Both the position numbers and the translations under genes were made by a program. A stretch of 63,144 nt of DNA from JAFARZ01 sp035651595 (GTDB lineage Bacteria; Actinomycetota; Actinomycetes; Streptosporangiales; Streptosporangiaceae), in assembly GCA_035651595.1 (NCBI GenBank), contig DASRFJ010000074.1:1-63144 (forward strand), given 5' to 3'. How positions within the stretch are numbered: the first letter of the stretch is position 1; each line of letters opens with the position of its first letter. Shown here in pieces: positions 7,787-15,920 of the stretch. Below the pieces are notes generated by a model. It was not told where the DNA came from. It was given only the letters and a program-made list of their open reading frames with translations, and did no database searches.

Positions 7787-8692
7787 TTAGTAGTAGTACG
7801 GGAACCGGCTCCAGTCCGGCGGGCGTTTCTCCAGGAACGCGTCGCGGCCCTCGACGGCCTCGTCGGCCATGTAGGCGAGCCGGGTCGCCTCGGTCGAGAA
7901 AACCTGCTGACCCACGAGCCCGTCGTCCACCAGGTTGAACGCGAACTTCAGCATCCGCTGCGAGGTGGGGCTCTTGCCGTTGATCTTCTCCGCCCACTCC
8001 AGCGCGGTCCGTTCCAGGTCGGCGTGCGGGACCACGGCGTTGACCATGCCCATGCGGTGCGCGGCCGCGGCGTCGTAGGTGTCGCCGAGGAAAAAGATCT
8101 CCCGCGCGAACTTCTGCCCCACCTGGCGGGCGAGGTAAGCGGAGCCGAATCCGCCGTCGAAGCTGCCCACGTCCGCGTCGGTCTGCTTGAACCTGGCGTG
8201 CTCGCGGCTGGCCAGCGTCAGGTCACAGACCACGTGCAGGCTGTGCCCGCCGCCTGCCGCCCAGCCCGGCACCACGCAGATGACGACCTTGGGCATGAAC
8301 CGGATCAGCCGGTGCACCTCCATGATGTGCAGCCGCCCGGCGCGTGCCGGGTCGATGGTCTCCCCGGTTTCGCCCTCGGCGTACCGGTATCCGTCCCGGC
8401 CCCGGATGCGCTGGTCACCGCCGGAGCAGAACGCCCAGCCGCCGTCTCGCGGCGACGGACCGTTGCCGGTGAGCAGGACGCAGCCCACGTCGCTGGACAT
8501 CCGCGCGTGATCGAGCGCCCGGTACAGCTCATCGACCGTGTGCGGCCGGAACGCGTTCCGCACCTCGGGCCGGTTGAACGCCACCCGCACCGTTCCCGAG
8601 CCGACGGCACGGTGGTACGTGATGTCGGTGAACGAGAACCCGTCGACAGGCCGCCACAGCTCGGGATCGAAGATCTCAGAAACCATGCCCAC
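7787..8692 (-). CDS. menB: 1,4-dihydroxy-2-naphthoyl-CoA synthase
   Basis: Crotonase-fold enzyme that cyclises o-succinylbenzoyl-CoA in menaquinone synthesis. Diagnostic MenB features are visible: 'CSGGDQRIRGRDGY' (CoA/oxyanion region), 'PGWAAGGGHSLHVVCDLTLAS', 'FDGGFGSAYLARQVGQKFAREIFFL', and a C-terminus ending in 'WSRFPYYY'. Length (301) is normal. No other men gene is in the window, so the pathway is scattered or continues elsewhere. ATG 8692 and the second Met (8686) are both possible starts. Confidence 0.95.
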   Translation of the reverse strand: MGMVSEIFDPELWRPVDGFSFTDITYHRAVGSGTVRVAFNRPEVRNAFRPHTVDELYRALDHARMSSDVGCVLLTGNGPSPRDGGWAFCSGGDQRIRGRDGYRYAEGETGETIDPARAGRLHIMEVHRLIRFMPKVVICVVPGWAAGGGHSLHVVCDLTLASREHARFKQTDADVGSFDGGFGSAYLARQVGQKFAREIFFLGDTYDAAAAHRMGMVNAVVPHADLERTALEWAEKINGKSPTSQRMLKFAFNLVDDGLVGQQVFSTEATRLAYMADEAVEGRDAFLEKRPPDWSRFPYYY

Positions 8693-8862
8693 GATTGTGG
8701 CGCATCGACCGATCGGTGGATGCCCGGGCTCCGGTTGGCCGGCCGCCGGTTCACCAGGCGGGACCGCCAGGTCTGGCCGTGCGGGCGATCCGGCGGCGGG
8801 GGTCCGCCAGGGATGCTCGGTATGTGCCCAGCGGACGGCTGGCGGATACGGAGGGCTGGAAA

Positions 8863-9774
8863 ATGACGGCGGTCATCGAGGTGAGCGGGCTCACCAAGCG
8901 GTATGGCGGCCACGCGGTCGTGGACGGGATCTCGTTCAGCGTCGAACGTGGCGAGATCTTCGGCATTCTCGGGCCGAACGGCGCGGGGAAGACCACCGCG
9001 GTCGAGTGCCTGGAGGGCCTGCGCCAGCGCGACGACGGGCAGGTCCGGGTGCTCGGGCTCGACCCGCGGACCGCCCGCCATCAGCTGCATCAGCGGATCG
9101 GGGTGCAGCTACAGGACACCCAGCTGCCAGACAAGCTCCGGGTGGGGGAGGCGCTGGACATGTACGCATCCTTTTACCCGCACCCGGCCGACTGGCGCGA
9201 GGTGCTTGACCGCTGGGGGCTGACCAGCAAGGTCAAGGCGCCGTTCGCCAAACTGTCCGGCGGGCAGAAGCAGCGGCTGTTCATTGCGCTGGCCCTGGTG
9301 GGGAACCCGGAAGTGGTCTTCCTCGACGAACTCACCGCGGGCCTGGACCCGGGCGCCCGCCGGGCCACCTGGGATCTGATCAAGCAGGTGCGGTCAAGCG
9401 GGGTCACGGTGGTCCTGGTCAGCCACTTCATGGACGAGGTGGAGGAACTGTGCGACCGCGTCGCGATCCTGGAACAGGGGCGGATCGCGGCGCTGAACAC
9501 CCCGGCCGGGCTGGTGGACCAGGCCGGCGGCGAGTACCGGATGCGGTTCCGGCCCACAGCGGCGCTGGACGACCTGTCGCTGCTCCTGCTGCCGGGGGTC
9601 ACCGACGTGGTCCGCGGTGGCAGCCAGGTGACGGTCACGGGCAGCGGGGACTTCGCCAGCGCGGTCACCGCCGAGCTGGCCCGCCGTCAGGTCATCGTGG
9701 CTGACCTGCGCATCGAGGGACGCAGCCTGGACAACGCATATGTCGCGCTGACCGGTCGCGGTATGGAGATCTGA
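8863..9774 (+). CDS. ABC transporter ATP-binding protein (DrrA-like)
   Basis: Nucleotide-binding subunit of an ABC-2 exporter, 303 residues. Walker A 'GPNGAGKTT' (about 37-45), Q-loop 'QLQDTQL', signature 'LSGGQKQR', Walker B 'VVFLDELTAGLDPGAR' and H-loop 'LVSHFMDE'. Note Glu-Leu in 'LDEL', where DrrA-type proteins usually have DEP. The ~80-residue C-terminal extension ('YRMRFRP...') is usual in drug/antibiotic exporters. ATG 8863 has the purine-rich GGAGGG upstream; the frame is open to 8695 but that part lies in the menB intergenic region. First gene of a four-gene operon with permease, kinase and regulator. Confidence 0.92.
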   Translation: MTAVIEVSGLTKRYGGHAVVDGISFSVERGEIFGILGPNGAGKTTAVECLEGLRQRDDGQVRVLGLDPRTARHQLHQRIGVQLQDTQLPDKLRVGEALDMYASFYPHPADWREVLDRWGLTSKVKAPFAKLSGGQKQRLFIALALVGNPEVVFLDELTAGLDPGARRATWDLIKQVRSSGVTVVLVSHFMDEVEELCDRVAILEQGRIAALNTPAGLVDQAGGEYRMRFRPTAALDDLSLLLLPGVTDVVRGGSQVTVTGSGDFASAVTAELARRQVIVADLRIEGRSLDNAYVALTGRGMEI

Positions 9775-9784
9775 GGAGATGACG

Positions 9785-10531
9785 ATGGACGGATTCGGAA
9801 AGCTCACCTTGGTCGAGACCAGGCTGTTCCTGCGCGAGAAGCTCGCGCTGCTCGGCGTGTTCGCGATCCCGATTGGCCTGGTCGTGGGGTTCGGGCAGAT
9901 ACCGAACTTCGCGCACCCGCAGAAGAGCCTCAGCGGGCAGTCGGGCACCGAATACATCGCGGCGCTCGGCATCGCGGTCGTGCTGGTGTCGATCGGCCTT
10001 CAGGGCATCCCGATGGTGATCGCCCAGTACCGGGAGCGCGGCATCCTGCGACGGCTCGGGGTCACGCCGGTACGGCCGCTGACCGTGCTGATCGCCAAGC
10101 TAGCCGTGTGGGCAGGCGCGGCGGTGCTCTCCGCGGTCTTCGTCGTCGCGGTCACCAGGCTGGCGTTCGGCGTGCCCACCCCAGTTAAGCTCGGCTGGTT
10201 CCTGGTGTCGTTCGTGCTGGGCATGGCCGCGCTGTTCTCGCTCGGCATGCTGGTGTCCGCGGTGGCGCCCACGTCCAGGTCGGCGATGGCCATCGCCATG
10301 GGATTGTTCTTCCCGAACATGTTCCTGGCCGGGATCTACGTCCCCACCGACAGCATGTCCCCCGCGCTCCAGCGGATCGGTGAGTTCAGCCCGCTCGGCG
10401 CGGCCCTGCATGCCTTCCGCGATAGCTGGCGGGGAGTGGATCCGCGACTGGAGTGGCTGGGAATAATGGCAGCGTGGGCCGCGCTGGCGACCGTGCTCGC
10501 GGTGCGGTTCTTCAGGTGGGAAAAGGCCTGA
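9785..10531 (+). CDS. ABC-2 type transporter permease
   Basis: Membrane subunit, 248 residues with six predicted helices. 'PMVIAQYRERGILRRLGVTPVRPLTVLIAKL' is the conserved cytoplasmic coupling segment of ABC-2 exporters. The ATPase stop is at 9774. ATG 9779 lies directly on GAGGAG, whereas ATG 9785 has that Shine-Dalgarno six bases upstream, so I chose 9785 (MDGFGKL). It pairs with the preceding ATPase; exported substrate unknown. Confidence 0.9.
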   Translation: MDGFGKLTLVETRLFLREKLALLGVFAIPIGLVVGFGQIPNFAHPQKSLSGQSGTEYIAALGIAVVLVSIGLQGIPMVIAQYRERGILRRLGVTPVRPLTVLIAKLAVWAGAAVLSAVFVVAVTRLAFGVPTPVKLGWFLVSFVLGMAALFSLGMLVSAVAPTSRSAMAIAMGLFFPNMFLAGIYVPTDSMSPALQRIGEFSPLGAALHAFRDSWRGVDPRLEWLGIMAAWAALATVLAVRFFRWEKA

Positions 10532-10559
10532 CGGTACTGATGGAAGGGAGGGCAGCACG

Positions 10560-11852
10560 ATGACCGTCCGGACACCGGACAGCGGCTTCGTGGCGCTGGA
10601 GCAGCGCTGGGAGGCGGTACTCAGGGGAGTGCCCTTCCTGCTGCTCGCGGTCCCGCTGCTGCCGTACGCACTCAGCCAGCAGCCGAGCACCGGGGCGCTG
10701 CTGATCACCCTGGGGATCATGGCCGGGGTCGGGATCTGGATCGGCGCACTGACGATGCTGCTGCCGGCCCGGCTCCAGGGACCCTGGATGATGCGCCTCT
10801 ACATGACCGGGCTGGTTGCCTGCTCGTTTGCGCTCGCGGTGCGCAGTCCGTGGTTCGCGTTCTTCACCTGGATCGGCTTCCTGCACGCCTTCCGGTATCA
10901 GCGCGGCGCGTGGGGCTGGATGTTCGCCTCGTTGACCTCGCTCGCGTTCGCCATCAGCCAGACCGGTGGATTCCACAAGCTGACGCCGAGCTGGATTGCC
11001 ATCTGGCTGGTGCTGGCCGCGGTCGACCTGGGGATGGTCGGCGTGTTCGGCACGCTCGGCCAGCGCAGCGAGGAGCAGAACCAGGCCAGGAAGGTCATGA
11101 TCGCCGACCTGGCCGAGGCCAACCAGCGGCTCGAGGACATGATCGCGGAGAACACCGGCCTCCAGGCGCAACTGCTCACCCAGGCCAGGGAGGCAGGCGT
11201 GCTGGCGGAGCGGCAGCGGATGGCCAGGGAGATCCACGACACGCTGGCCCAAGGGCTGACCGGGATCATCACCCAGCTGGAGGCCGCGGAGCGGACCCGC
11301 CAGGAGAACGAGCGCGAGCGGCGGCTCGGCAACGCCAAGCAGCTCGCCAGGGAAAGCCTGACCGAGGCGCGGCGCTCGGTCCAGGCGCTGCGACCGCAGG
11401 CGCTGGAGGACGCCAGGCTGCCCGAGGCGCTGACCGACGAGGTGGCCCGCTGGTCCGCGACCAGCGGGGTCGGCGCGGACGTGACCACCACCGGCGATCC
11501 CCGGCCGCTGCATCCCGAGGTAGAGGTGACGCTGCTGCGGGTCGCCCAGGAGGCACTCGCCAACGTGGCCAAGCACGCGAGCGCCGCGCACGCTGGCGTC
11601 ACGCTGTCCTACATGGGAGACGTGGTGACCCTCGATGTCCGCGACGACGGAGCCGGCTTCACCGTAAACGGAAGCGGCTGCCCGGCCAGCACGCCGAAGA
11701 CCACGGACGACCGGAAGGGCGGCTTCGGGCTGACCGCGATGCGGCAGCGGGTGACCCGGCTGGCCGGCCAGCTGGAGATCGAATCCGAGCCCGGGGGCGG
11801 CACCGCCGTGTCGGCCAGCGTCCCCGCCATCCCGCTGGGAGGCAAGCCATGA
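10560..11852 (+). CDS. NarL-type sensor histidine kinase
   Basis: Sensor of a two-component system, 430 residues. About five membrane helices cover residues 20-165, with little extracellular sequence (intramembrane sensing, as in DesK/LiaS-like kinases). A coiled coil follows at ~175-215. The HisKA_3 box 'AERQRMAREIHDTLAQGLTG' holds the phosphorylated His, and the ATPase domain shows 'AQEALANVAKHA' (N box) and 'DVRDDGAGF', 'GGFGLTAMRQRV' (G boxes). It overlaps the regulator gene by ATGA. Its location behind an ABC exporter suggests it senses the exported compound or membrane stress. Confidence 0.95.
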   Translation: MTVRTPDSGFVALEQRWEAVLRGVPFLLLAVPLLPYALSQQPSTGALLITLGIMAGVGIWIGALTMLLPARLQGPWMMRLYMTGLVACSFALAVRSPWFAFFTWIGFLHAFRYQRGAWGWMFASLTSLAFAISQTGGFHKLTPSWIAIWLVLAAVDLGMVGVFGTLGQRSEEQNQARKVMIADLAEANQRLEDMIAENTGLQAQLLTQAREAGVLAERQRMAREIHDTLAQGLTGIITQLEAAERTRQENERERRLGNAKQLARESLTEARRSVQALRPQALEDARLPEALTDEVARWSATSGVGADVTTTGDPRPLHPEVEVTLLRVAQEALANVAKHASAAHAGVTLSYMGDVVTLDVRDDGAGFTVNGSGCPASTPKTTDDRKGGFGLTAMRQRVTRLAGQLEIESEPGGGTAVSASVPAIPLGGKP

Positions 11853-12481
11853 TCCGGCTGCTGATCGCCGACGACCACCCGGTGGTGCGCGACGGCCTGC
11901 GCGGCATCTTCGAGGCGAGCGGCGACTTCGAGGTGGTCGGCGAGGCCAGCAGCGGCCGTGAGGCCGTCGACCGCACCGCGGCGCTGGAGCCCGACGTGGT
12001 GCTGATGGACCTGCGCATGCCGGAGATGGACGGCGTGGCGGCGATCCGGCGGCTGGCCGAGCGCGGCGTCAAGGCCAGGGTGCTGGTGCTGACCACGTTC
12101 GACACCGACACCGACGTGCTGCCGGCCATCGAGGCCGGCGCGACCGGCTACCTGTTGAAGGACTCCCCGCCGGAGGATCTGCTCCGCGGCGCCCGCGCCG
12201 CCGCCCGCGGCGAGGCCGTGCTGTCCCCGTCGGTTGCCACCAGGCTCCTCGGCCAGGTACGCGCACCCGCCGCCGATCCGCTCAGCCAGCGCGAGCTCGA
12301 CGTGCTCGGGCTGATCGCGCAGGGAGCCTCCAATCGCGACGCGGCCAGCCGCCTGTTCATCAGCGAGGCCACGGTCAAGACCCACGTGCTGCACATCTTC
12401 GCCAAGCTCGGCGTCAACGACCGCGCCGCAGCCGTGGCCGTCGGCTTCGAACGCGGCCTCCTACCCCGCACGATCGGGTGA
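11849..12481 (+). CDS. NarL/FixJ-family response regulator
   Basis: DNA-binding partner of the preceding kinase, 210 residues. The receiver domain (1-120) has the acidic pair 'ADDHP', phosphoacceptor Asp in 'VVLMDLRMPEMDG', Thr in 'VLVLTTFD' and Lys in 'YLLKDSPP'. The C-terminal LuxR helix-turn-helix (about 145-205) contains 'LSQRELDVLGLIAQGASNRD' and 'SEATVKTHVLHIFAKLGV'. ATG overlaps the kinase stop (ATGA), so translation is coupled. Confidence 0.96.
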   Translation: MIRLLIADDHPVVRDGLRGIFEASGDFEVVGEASSGREAVDRTAALEPDVVLMDLRMPEMDGVAAIRRLAERGVKARVLVLTTFDTDTDVLPAIEAGATGYLLKDSPPEDLLRGARAAARGEAVLSPSVATRLLGQVRAPAADPLSQRELDVLGLIAQGASNRDAASRLFISEATVKTHVLHIFAKLGVNDRAAAVAVGFERGLLPRTIG

Positions 12482-12606
12482 TGCGGAACCCAGTCATGCC
12501 TCCAGGCACGAGCTATGCCACGATGTCTACATCATGCGGAAGGAGTTTCTACAGGCAGGGGAACGACCGAAGTGGTCGGCTACCGTCTCGTCTGGAAGTG
12601 GTGGAG

Positions 12607-13017
12607 ATGCGAGCGTTCGAGACAGTCGACCAGGCAGCCGATAGCGCTTTCGCCATGCTTCAGGAGGGCGAGCGGTTGAGCAGGCTCTGGCGTTATGTCT
12701 TCGTTCAGATGCTTGATGACTACACGAGCGTCCTCCGCCACGCGGGAGTCTCGGCCTCCGCGCGGATGTGGGTAGGCGCTCCCAGGAGCACGGGAGACAT
12801 CCGGGTCGATGCCGCGTTCGCGGCGATGGCCGAGTATCTGGCCCGTCGGGACGGCTGGGAGGTTCCGTCATGGGCGCGGCTGCCCGGACGTGAGGCATGG
12901 CCATGGTGGTTCGTCACCGACCTGCGCGGCCTCCACCCGCGGGCCCTGGTCGAGTCGCCGTCCTCGTTCCGCCGCCGGGGCGTCTTCATCACCAGCGGGG
13001 CACTAGACCGCGCATGA
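12607..13017 (+). CDS. conserved protein paired with a nucleotidyltransferase, possible antitoxin
   Basis: A 136-residue protein of no family I can name. It is mixed alpha/aromatic-rich ('GWEVPSWARLPGREAWPWWF', 'RRRGVFITSGALDRA'). The frame is open from 12478, but ATG 12607 (MRAFETV) begins the coherent sequence and is preceded by GGAAG. It overlaps the downstream DUF6036-like gene by ATGA, which places it as first gene of a two-gene toxin-antitoxin-like unit. The antitoxin role is inference from order and coupling only. Confidence 0.65.
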   Translation: MRAFETVDQAADSAFAMLQEGERLSRLWRYVFVQMLDDYTSVLRHAGVSASARMWVGAPRSTGDIRVDAAFAAMAEYLARRDGWEVPSWARLPGREAWPWWFVTDLRGLHPRALVESPSSFRRRGVFITSGALDRA

Positions 13018-13541
13018 GTACCGGCCTGGGGAGGGAGGACATCCGCTCGCTCCTAGACGACCTGTCCGCGGAGCTGGCTGCACGCGGGGCAAGAGCCGAG
13101 CTCTTCCTTGTCGGGGGCGCCGCCCTGGCCGTGGCGTACGACGCCACGAGGGCTACCAGAGACCTCGATGCAGTGTTCATCCCCAGCGGCATAGTCCGGC
13201 AGGCGGCGACAGCGGTAGCGGAACACCGAGGACTGGCCCAAGACTGGCTGAATGACGCCGTGAAAGGATTCCTGCCCGGCCCCGACCCGGACGCTCAGCG
13301 CTTCTACTCAAGCGACTCACTGATCGTCGACGTCGCATCGCCGAGGTACCTGCTCGCGATGAAGCTGTTCGCGGCCCGTGCCGAGATCGACAGCGACGAT
13401 ATCATCCTGCTTTACCGCCAGCTCGGGTTCACCACCGTCGATGAAGGCCTCGACCTGGTTGAGCAGGCTTATCCAGGACGGCCAGTTCCGGCGAAGGTGA
13501 AGTTTCTCCTTACCGAGATCGTGGACTCAATGCAGCAGTAA
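13014..13541 (+). CDS. DUF6036/AbiEii-like nucleotidyltransferase
   Basis: A 175-residue protein of the DNA polymerase beta-like nucleotidyltransferase superfamily. 'ELFLVGGAALAVAYDATRAT' followed by 'RDLDAVF' gives the Gly-Gly and DxD pattern that binds metal and nucleotide; the C-terminal part is helical ('YLLAMKLFAARAEIDSDDI'). DUF6036 proteins are related to AbiEii toxins, which modify tRNA; that activity here is inferred. It is coupled by ATGA to its 5' partner. With the XRE-TIR genes that follow it forms an accessory block. Confidence 0.75.
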   Translation: MSTGLGREDIRSLLDDLSAELAARGARAELFLVGGAALAVAYDATRATRDLDAVFIPSGIVRQAATAVAEHRGLAQDWLNDAVKGFLPGPDPDAQRFYSSDSLIVDVASPRYLLAMKLFAARAEIDSDDIILLYRQLGFTTVDEGLDLVEQAYPGRPVPAKVKFLLTEIVDSMQQ

Positions 13542-13575
13542 TCCGGTGACGCGGTGGGCTGGCCGCGATGACGAG

Positions 13576-13590
13576 GCCCCGAGGCGGGGC
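13576..13590. terminator. short G+C hairpin after the nucleotidyltransferase
   Basis: GCCCCG and CGGGGC flank a 3-base loop, 35 bp after the stop at 13541. It is weak but well placed. Confidence 0.35.
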
Positions 13591-13677
13591 ACCGGTAAAG
13601 AGGAAACGGGAAACACCCGGAGCGGCCTTGTCCGTCACGCCCGCTGGGCGCACGCTGGCATGCGGAATGACTCCCGG

Positions 13678-13695
13678 CTGTCCGTCAATGGACAG
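13678..13695. promoter_or_regulatory. inverted repeat before the XRE gene
   Basis: CTGTCC, 6-bp spacer, GGACAG lies immediately upstream of the XRE start. It is a plausible operator for the HTH protein it precedes. Confidence 0.4.
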
Positions 13696-13709
13696 CGATG
13701 GAGGTATGT

Positions 13710-14999
13710 GTGCTGCAGCCTATTCGGTTTGTCCATTTCGGTGAAGAACTTCGGCGTCGGCGCTTGGCCGCAGGCCTGACCCTAACCGCGCTGGCACAAC
13801 AGGTGCATTACAGCAAAGGCCAGCTGAGCAAGGTCGAGCGCGGTGTCAAAACGCCGAGCCGTCAACTGGCACGGCAATGTGACGTCGTGCTCGGCGCGGG
13901 TGGAGCGCTCACCTCCCTGGTCCAAGAACCTCCCGAAGCAGAGGTCACCTTCGTGGCAGATGGTGATGAGGAGGTGTGGCTGATGCAATTGCCCGCGGAT
14001 GGCCAGGGCTGGTTCCAGCCGGTGAGCCGCCGCCAGGTAATGGTGGCGGGCGCGGTGTCGGTACCGGCCATAAGCCTCGGCGGCCAAGGGGTTTGGATGG
14101 ACGCCGACAGCTCCACGCTCATCGGGATATTCCGGTCCATCTTTGACCAGTACCGGCGCCTCGGCCAGACGGTAGCACCAGGATTGGTGCTGCCCGGCCT
14201 CATCGCCAATACGTACGCGCTTCAGGAATTGTCAAAGGAAGCTGGACCGCGAACACGCCAGGGACTGTTGCTCCTGGCTTCGCGGTACGCGGAATATGTG
14301 GGCTGGCTGGTCCAAGAGACCGGCAATGAGCAGTCAGCGCTGTGGTGGACACGACGCGCCGCCGATCTCGCTGCCGCTGGTGATGACCACCATCTCGCCG
14401 TATACGGCCTGATCCGGCAGGCGCTCATCACCCTCTACCGTCGGCAAGCGGCGCAGACGATCGAGCTGTCCCAGCGAGCGCAAGCCACAGACGTGCCGCC
14501 TCGAATCCGCGGGCTGGCCGCGCAGCGGGAAGCGCAGGGCCATGCACTGGCCGGAGACTACGACGCATGCATGCGCAGCCTGGATCGGGCCAGAAAGCTG
14601 TTGGACCGCGACGCTTCCGACTCCGAAGAGCCGGTCATCGGCACCACGAACCTGGCTGACCCGGCCGAGATGGTCAGCGGGTGGTGCCTGCACGATCTCG
14701 GGCGGCCGCGCGTCGCCGCGGAGATCATCGACAGGCAGCTGGCCCGGGTGCCGCACCAGGCTACGCGGACCCGCGTCCGCTACGGCGTGCGCAGTGCTCT
14801 CGCCCACGCTGTGGCCGGAGAAGTGGATCACGCGTGTTGCCTCACCGCTCAGCTGCTCGACGATGCCGTCATGGTCGGTTCCGCGACTATCGCGGATCTG
14901 CGCAGCCTCGCTCGGACGTTGTCCCGCCACTCAGGAAACCCGTCGGTACGGGAGCTTCAGCCGGGGCTCAGTACTGCAGTGCGGATCGCGACCATATAG
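13710..14999 (+). CDS. XRE-family regulator with TPR-like C-terminal domain
   Basis: A 429-residue protein. The N-terminal lambda-repressor-type HTH is at about residues 8-65 ('GLTLTALAQQVHYSKGQLSKVERG'). After a linker with 'SRRQVMVAGA', residues ~130-420 are helical repeats of the TPR-like kind found in actinobacterial XRE proteins that sense peptides or cell state. GTG 13710 has GGAGG 5 bases upstream; an in-frame ATG at 13698 overlaps that Shine-Dalgarno, so 13710 is preferred. It sits 19 bp before the TIR gene on the same strand and probably controls it. Confidence 0.85.
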   Translation: MLQPIRFVHFGEELRRRRLAAGLTLTALAQQVHYSKGQLSKVERGVKTPSRQLARQCDVVLGAGGALTSLVQEPPEAEVTFVADGDEEVWLMQLPADGQGWFQPVSRRQVMVAGAVSVPAISLGGQGVWMDADSSTLIGIFRSIFDQYRRLGQTVAPGLVLPGLIANTYALQELSKEAGPRTRQGLLLLASRYAEYVGWLVQETGNEQSALWWTRRAADLAAAGDDHHLAVYGLIRQALITLYRRQAAQTIELSQRAQATDVPPRIRGLAAQREAQGHALAGDYDACMRSLDRARKLLDRDASDSEEPVIGTTNLADPAEMVSGWCLHDLGRPRVAAEIIDRQLARVPHQATRTRVRYGVRSALAHAVAGEVDHACCLTAQLLDDAVMVGSATIADLRSLARTLSRHSGNPSVRELQPGLSTAVRIATI

Positions 15000-15018
15000 A
15001 GAAAGGGACGCTCACCCC

Positions 15019-15681
15019 ATGCCCAAAGTCTTCATCAATTACCGCACGGGGGACGGCGACGAAGCCGCCGCCCTGCTTTATCAGGCCCTATCGGATCGCT
15101 TCGGCGAGGAAATGATATTCCGCGCCGCCGCTTCCATCCAGCCCGGCGACCTCTATGCGCAGAAGCTGATCGACGGAGTGCGCGGCAGCGCCGTACTGCT
15201 CGCCATCATGAGTCCTGGCTGGCCTCATTGTCCCGAGCTACGCGACGAGCATGACTGGGTGCGCCGGGAAATCATGGCTGCGCATACCGCCGGGATACGG
15301 GTCATTCCTGTGCTGAAGGGACGAAAGACCGGTCGATTGAAGGCCGGGGATCTGCCGACGGAGCTAGCGTGGCTGGCCGACGTGCAGTCGCTGGTGCTTG
15401 ATGTGCGCGATAACAAGGCGGATCTAGCGCGGATCGGTGATGAGCTAGTCGCGCTGGTGCCGTCACTGCGTGCGGCCGACCGGTCAACCGCCGGTTCGCC
15501 TGAGCCCGGTGGCGTGCGCAATTCGGCCAGCGAAGTCCATGGCACAGTGGTGCAAGGTCGTGAGGTAACGACCGGCGACATCGGCGGGACGGTGATCAAG
15601 CGGACTCGCGGCCCAGTCCACGCGGGGATGGGTGACATCAATCGGAGAAGTCCGCCGGCGATCACTTCGATGGCTTCCTGA
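15019..15681 (+). CDS. TIR-domain protein with RHIM/BASS-like tail motif
   Basis: A 220-residue protein. Residues 1-135 form a TIR domain: 'PKVFINYRTGDGDEAA' (beta-A), 'LLAIMSPGW', and 'DWVRREI', where Glu84 is the expected NADase catalytic glutamate. Bacterial TIR domains commonly cleave NAD+ in anti-phage immunity. Residues 155-220 are disordered and contain 'EVHGTVVQGREV' and 'TTGDIGGTVI', a Gly/Val/Gln pattern resembling RHIM-like bacterial amyloid signalling motifs; this resemblance is by eye. ATG 15019 has GAAAGGGA upstream. The stop may be premature (see the next entry). Confidence 0.8.
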   Translation: MPKVFINYRTGDGDEAAALLYQALSDRFGEEMIFRAAASIQPGDLYAQKLIDGVRGSAVLLAIMSPGWPHCPELRDEHDWVRREIMAAHTAGIRVIPVLKGRKTGRLKAGDLPTELAWLADVQSLVLDVRDNKADLARIGDELVALVPSLRAADRSTAGSPEPGGVRNSASEVHGTVVQGREVTTGDIGGTVIKRTRGPVHAGMGDINRRSPPAITSMAS

Positions 15682-15686
15682 CCGCG

Positions 15687-15920
15687 ATGGGGTTCGAGGC
15701 GGGCAACCCGCAACGCGCCTTGTTTGCCCGGCGCGTGGCAGACCTAGCCGTCAGGCATGAGCAGCAACGTGTAGGAGAGGAACTGGTCCGCCGGTTCGAC
15801 GTCCCGGACGTCCCGGACGGTTCCGGGTCCTCGCGAGAGGAAGGCGCGGAGGACGTCCACTTACCTCGTTGTGTAGCGGCAGAGGAGGAAGCCTTCGTCT
15901 TCCAGGACGTGGGCGAGTGA
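15687..15920 (+). pseudogene. possible frameshifted continuation of the TIR gene
   Basis: Immediately after the TIR stop another frame reads protein-like sequence. In that frame the region before the ATG reads 'SEKSAGDHFDGFLTAMGFE' and continues 'NPQRALFARRVADLAVRHEQ' to about 15855, after which it only mirrors the antisense reductase gene. It could be the original C-terminus of the TIR protein cut off by a small indel, or a separate small gene. No Shine-Dalgarno was seen. Confidence 0.3.

Noticed and set aside
13546..13779. 77-residue ORF before the XRE gene
   Set aside because: Its 3' half overlaps the XRE gene in another frame, there is no Shine-Dalgarno, and the composition is random.
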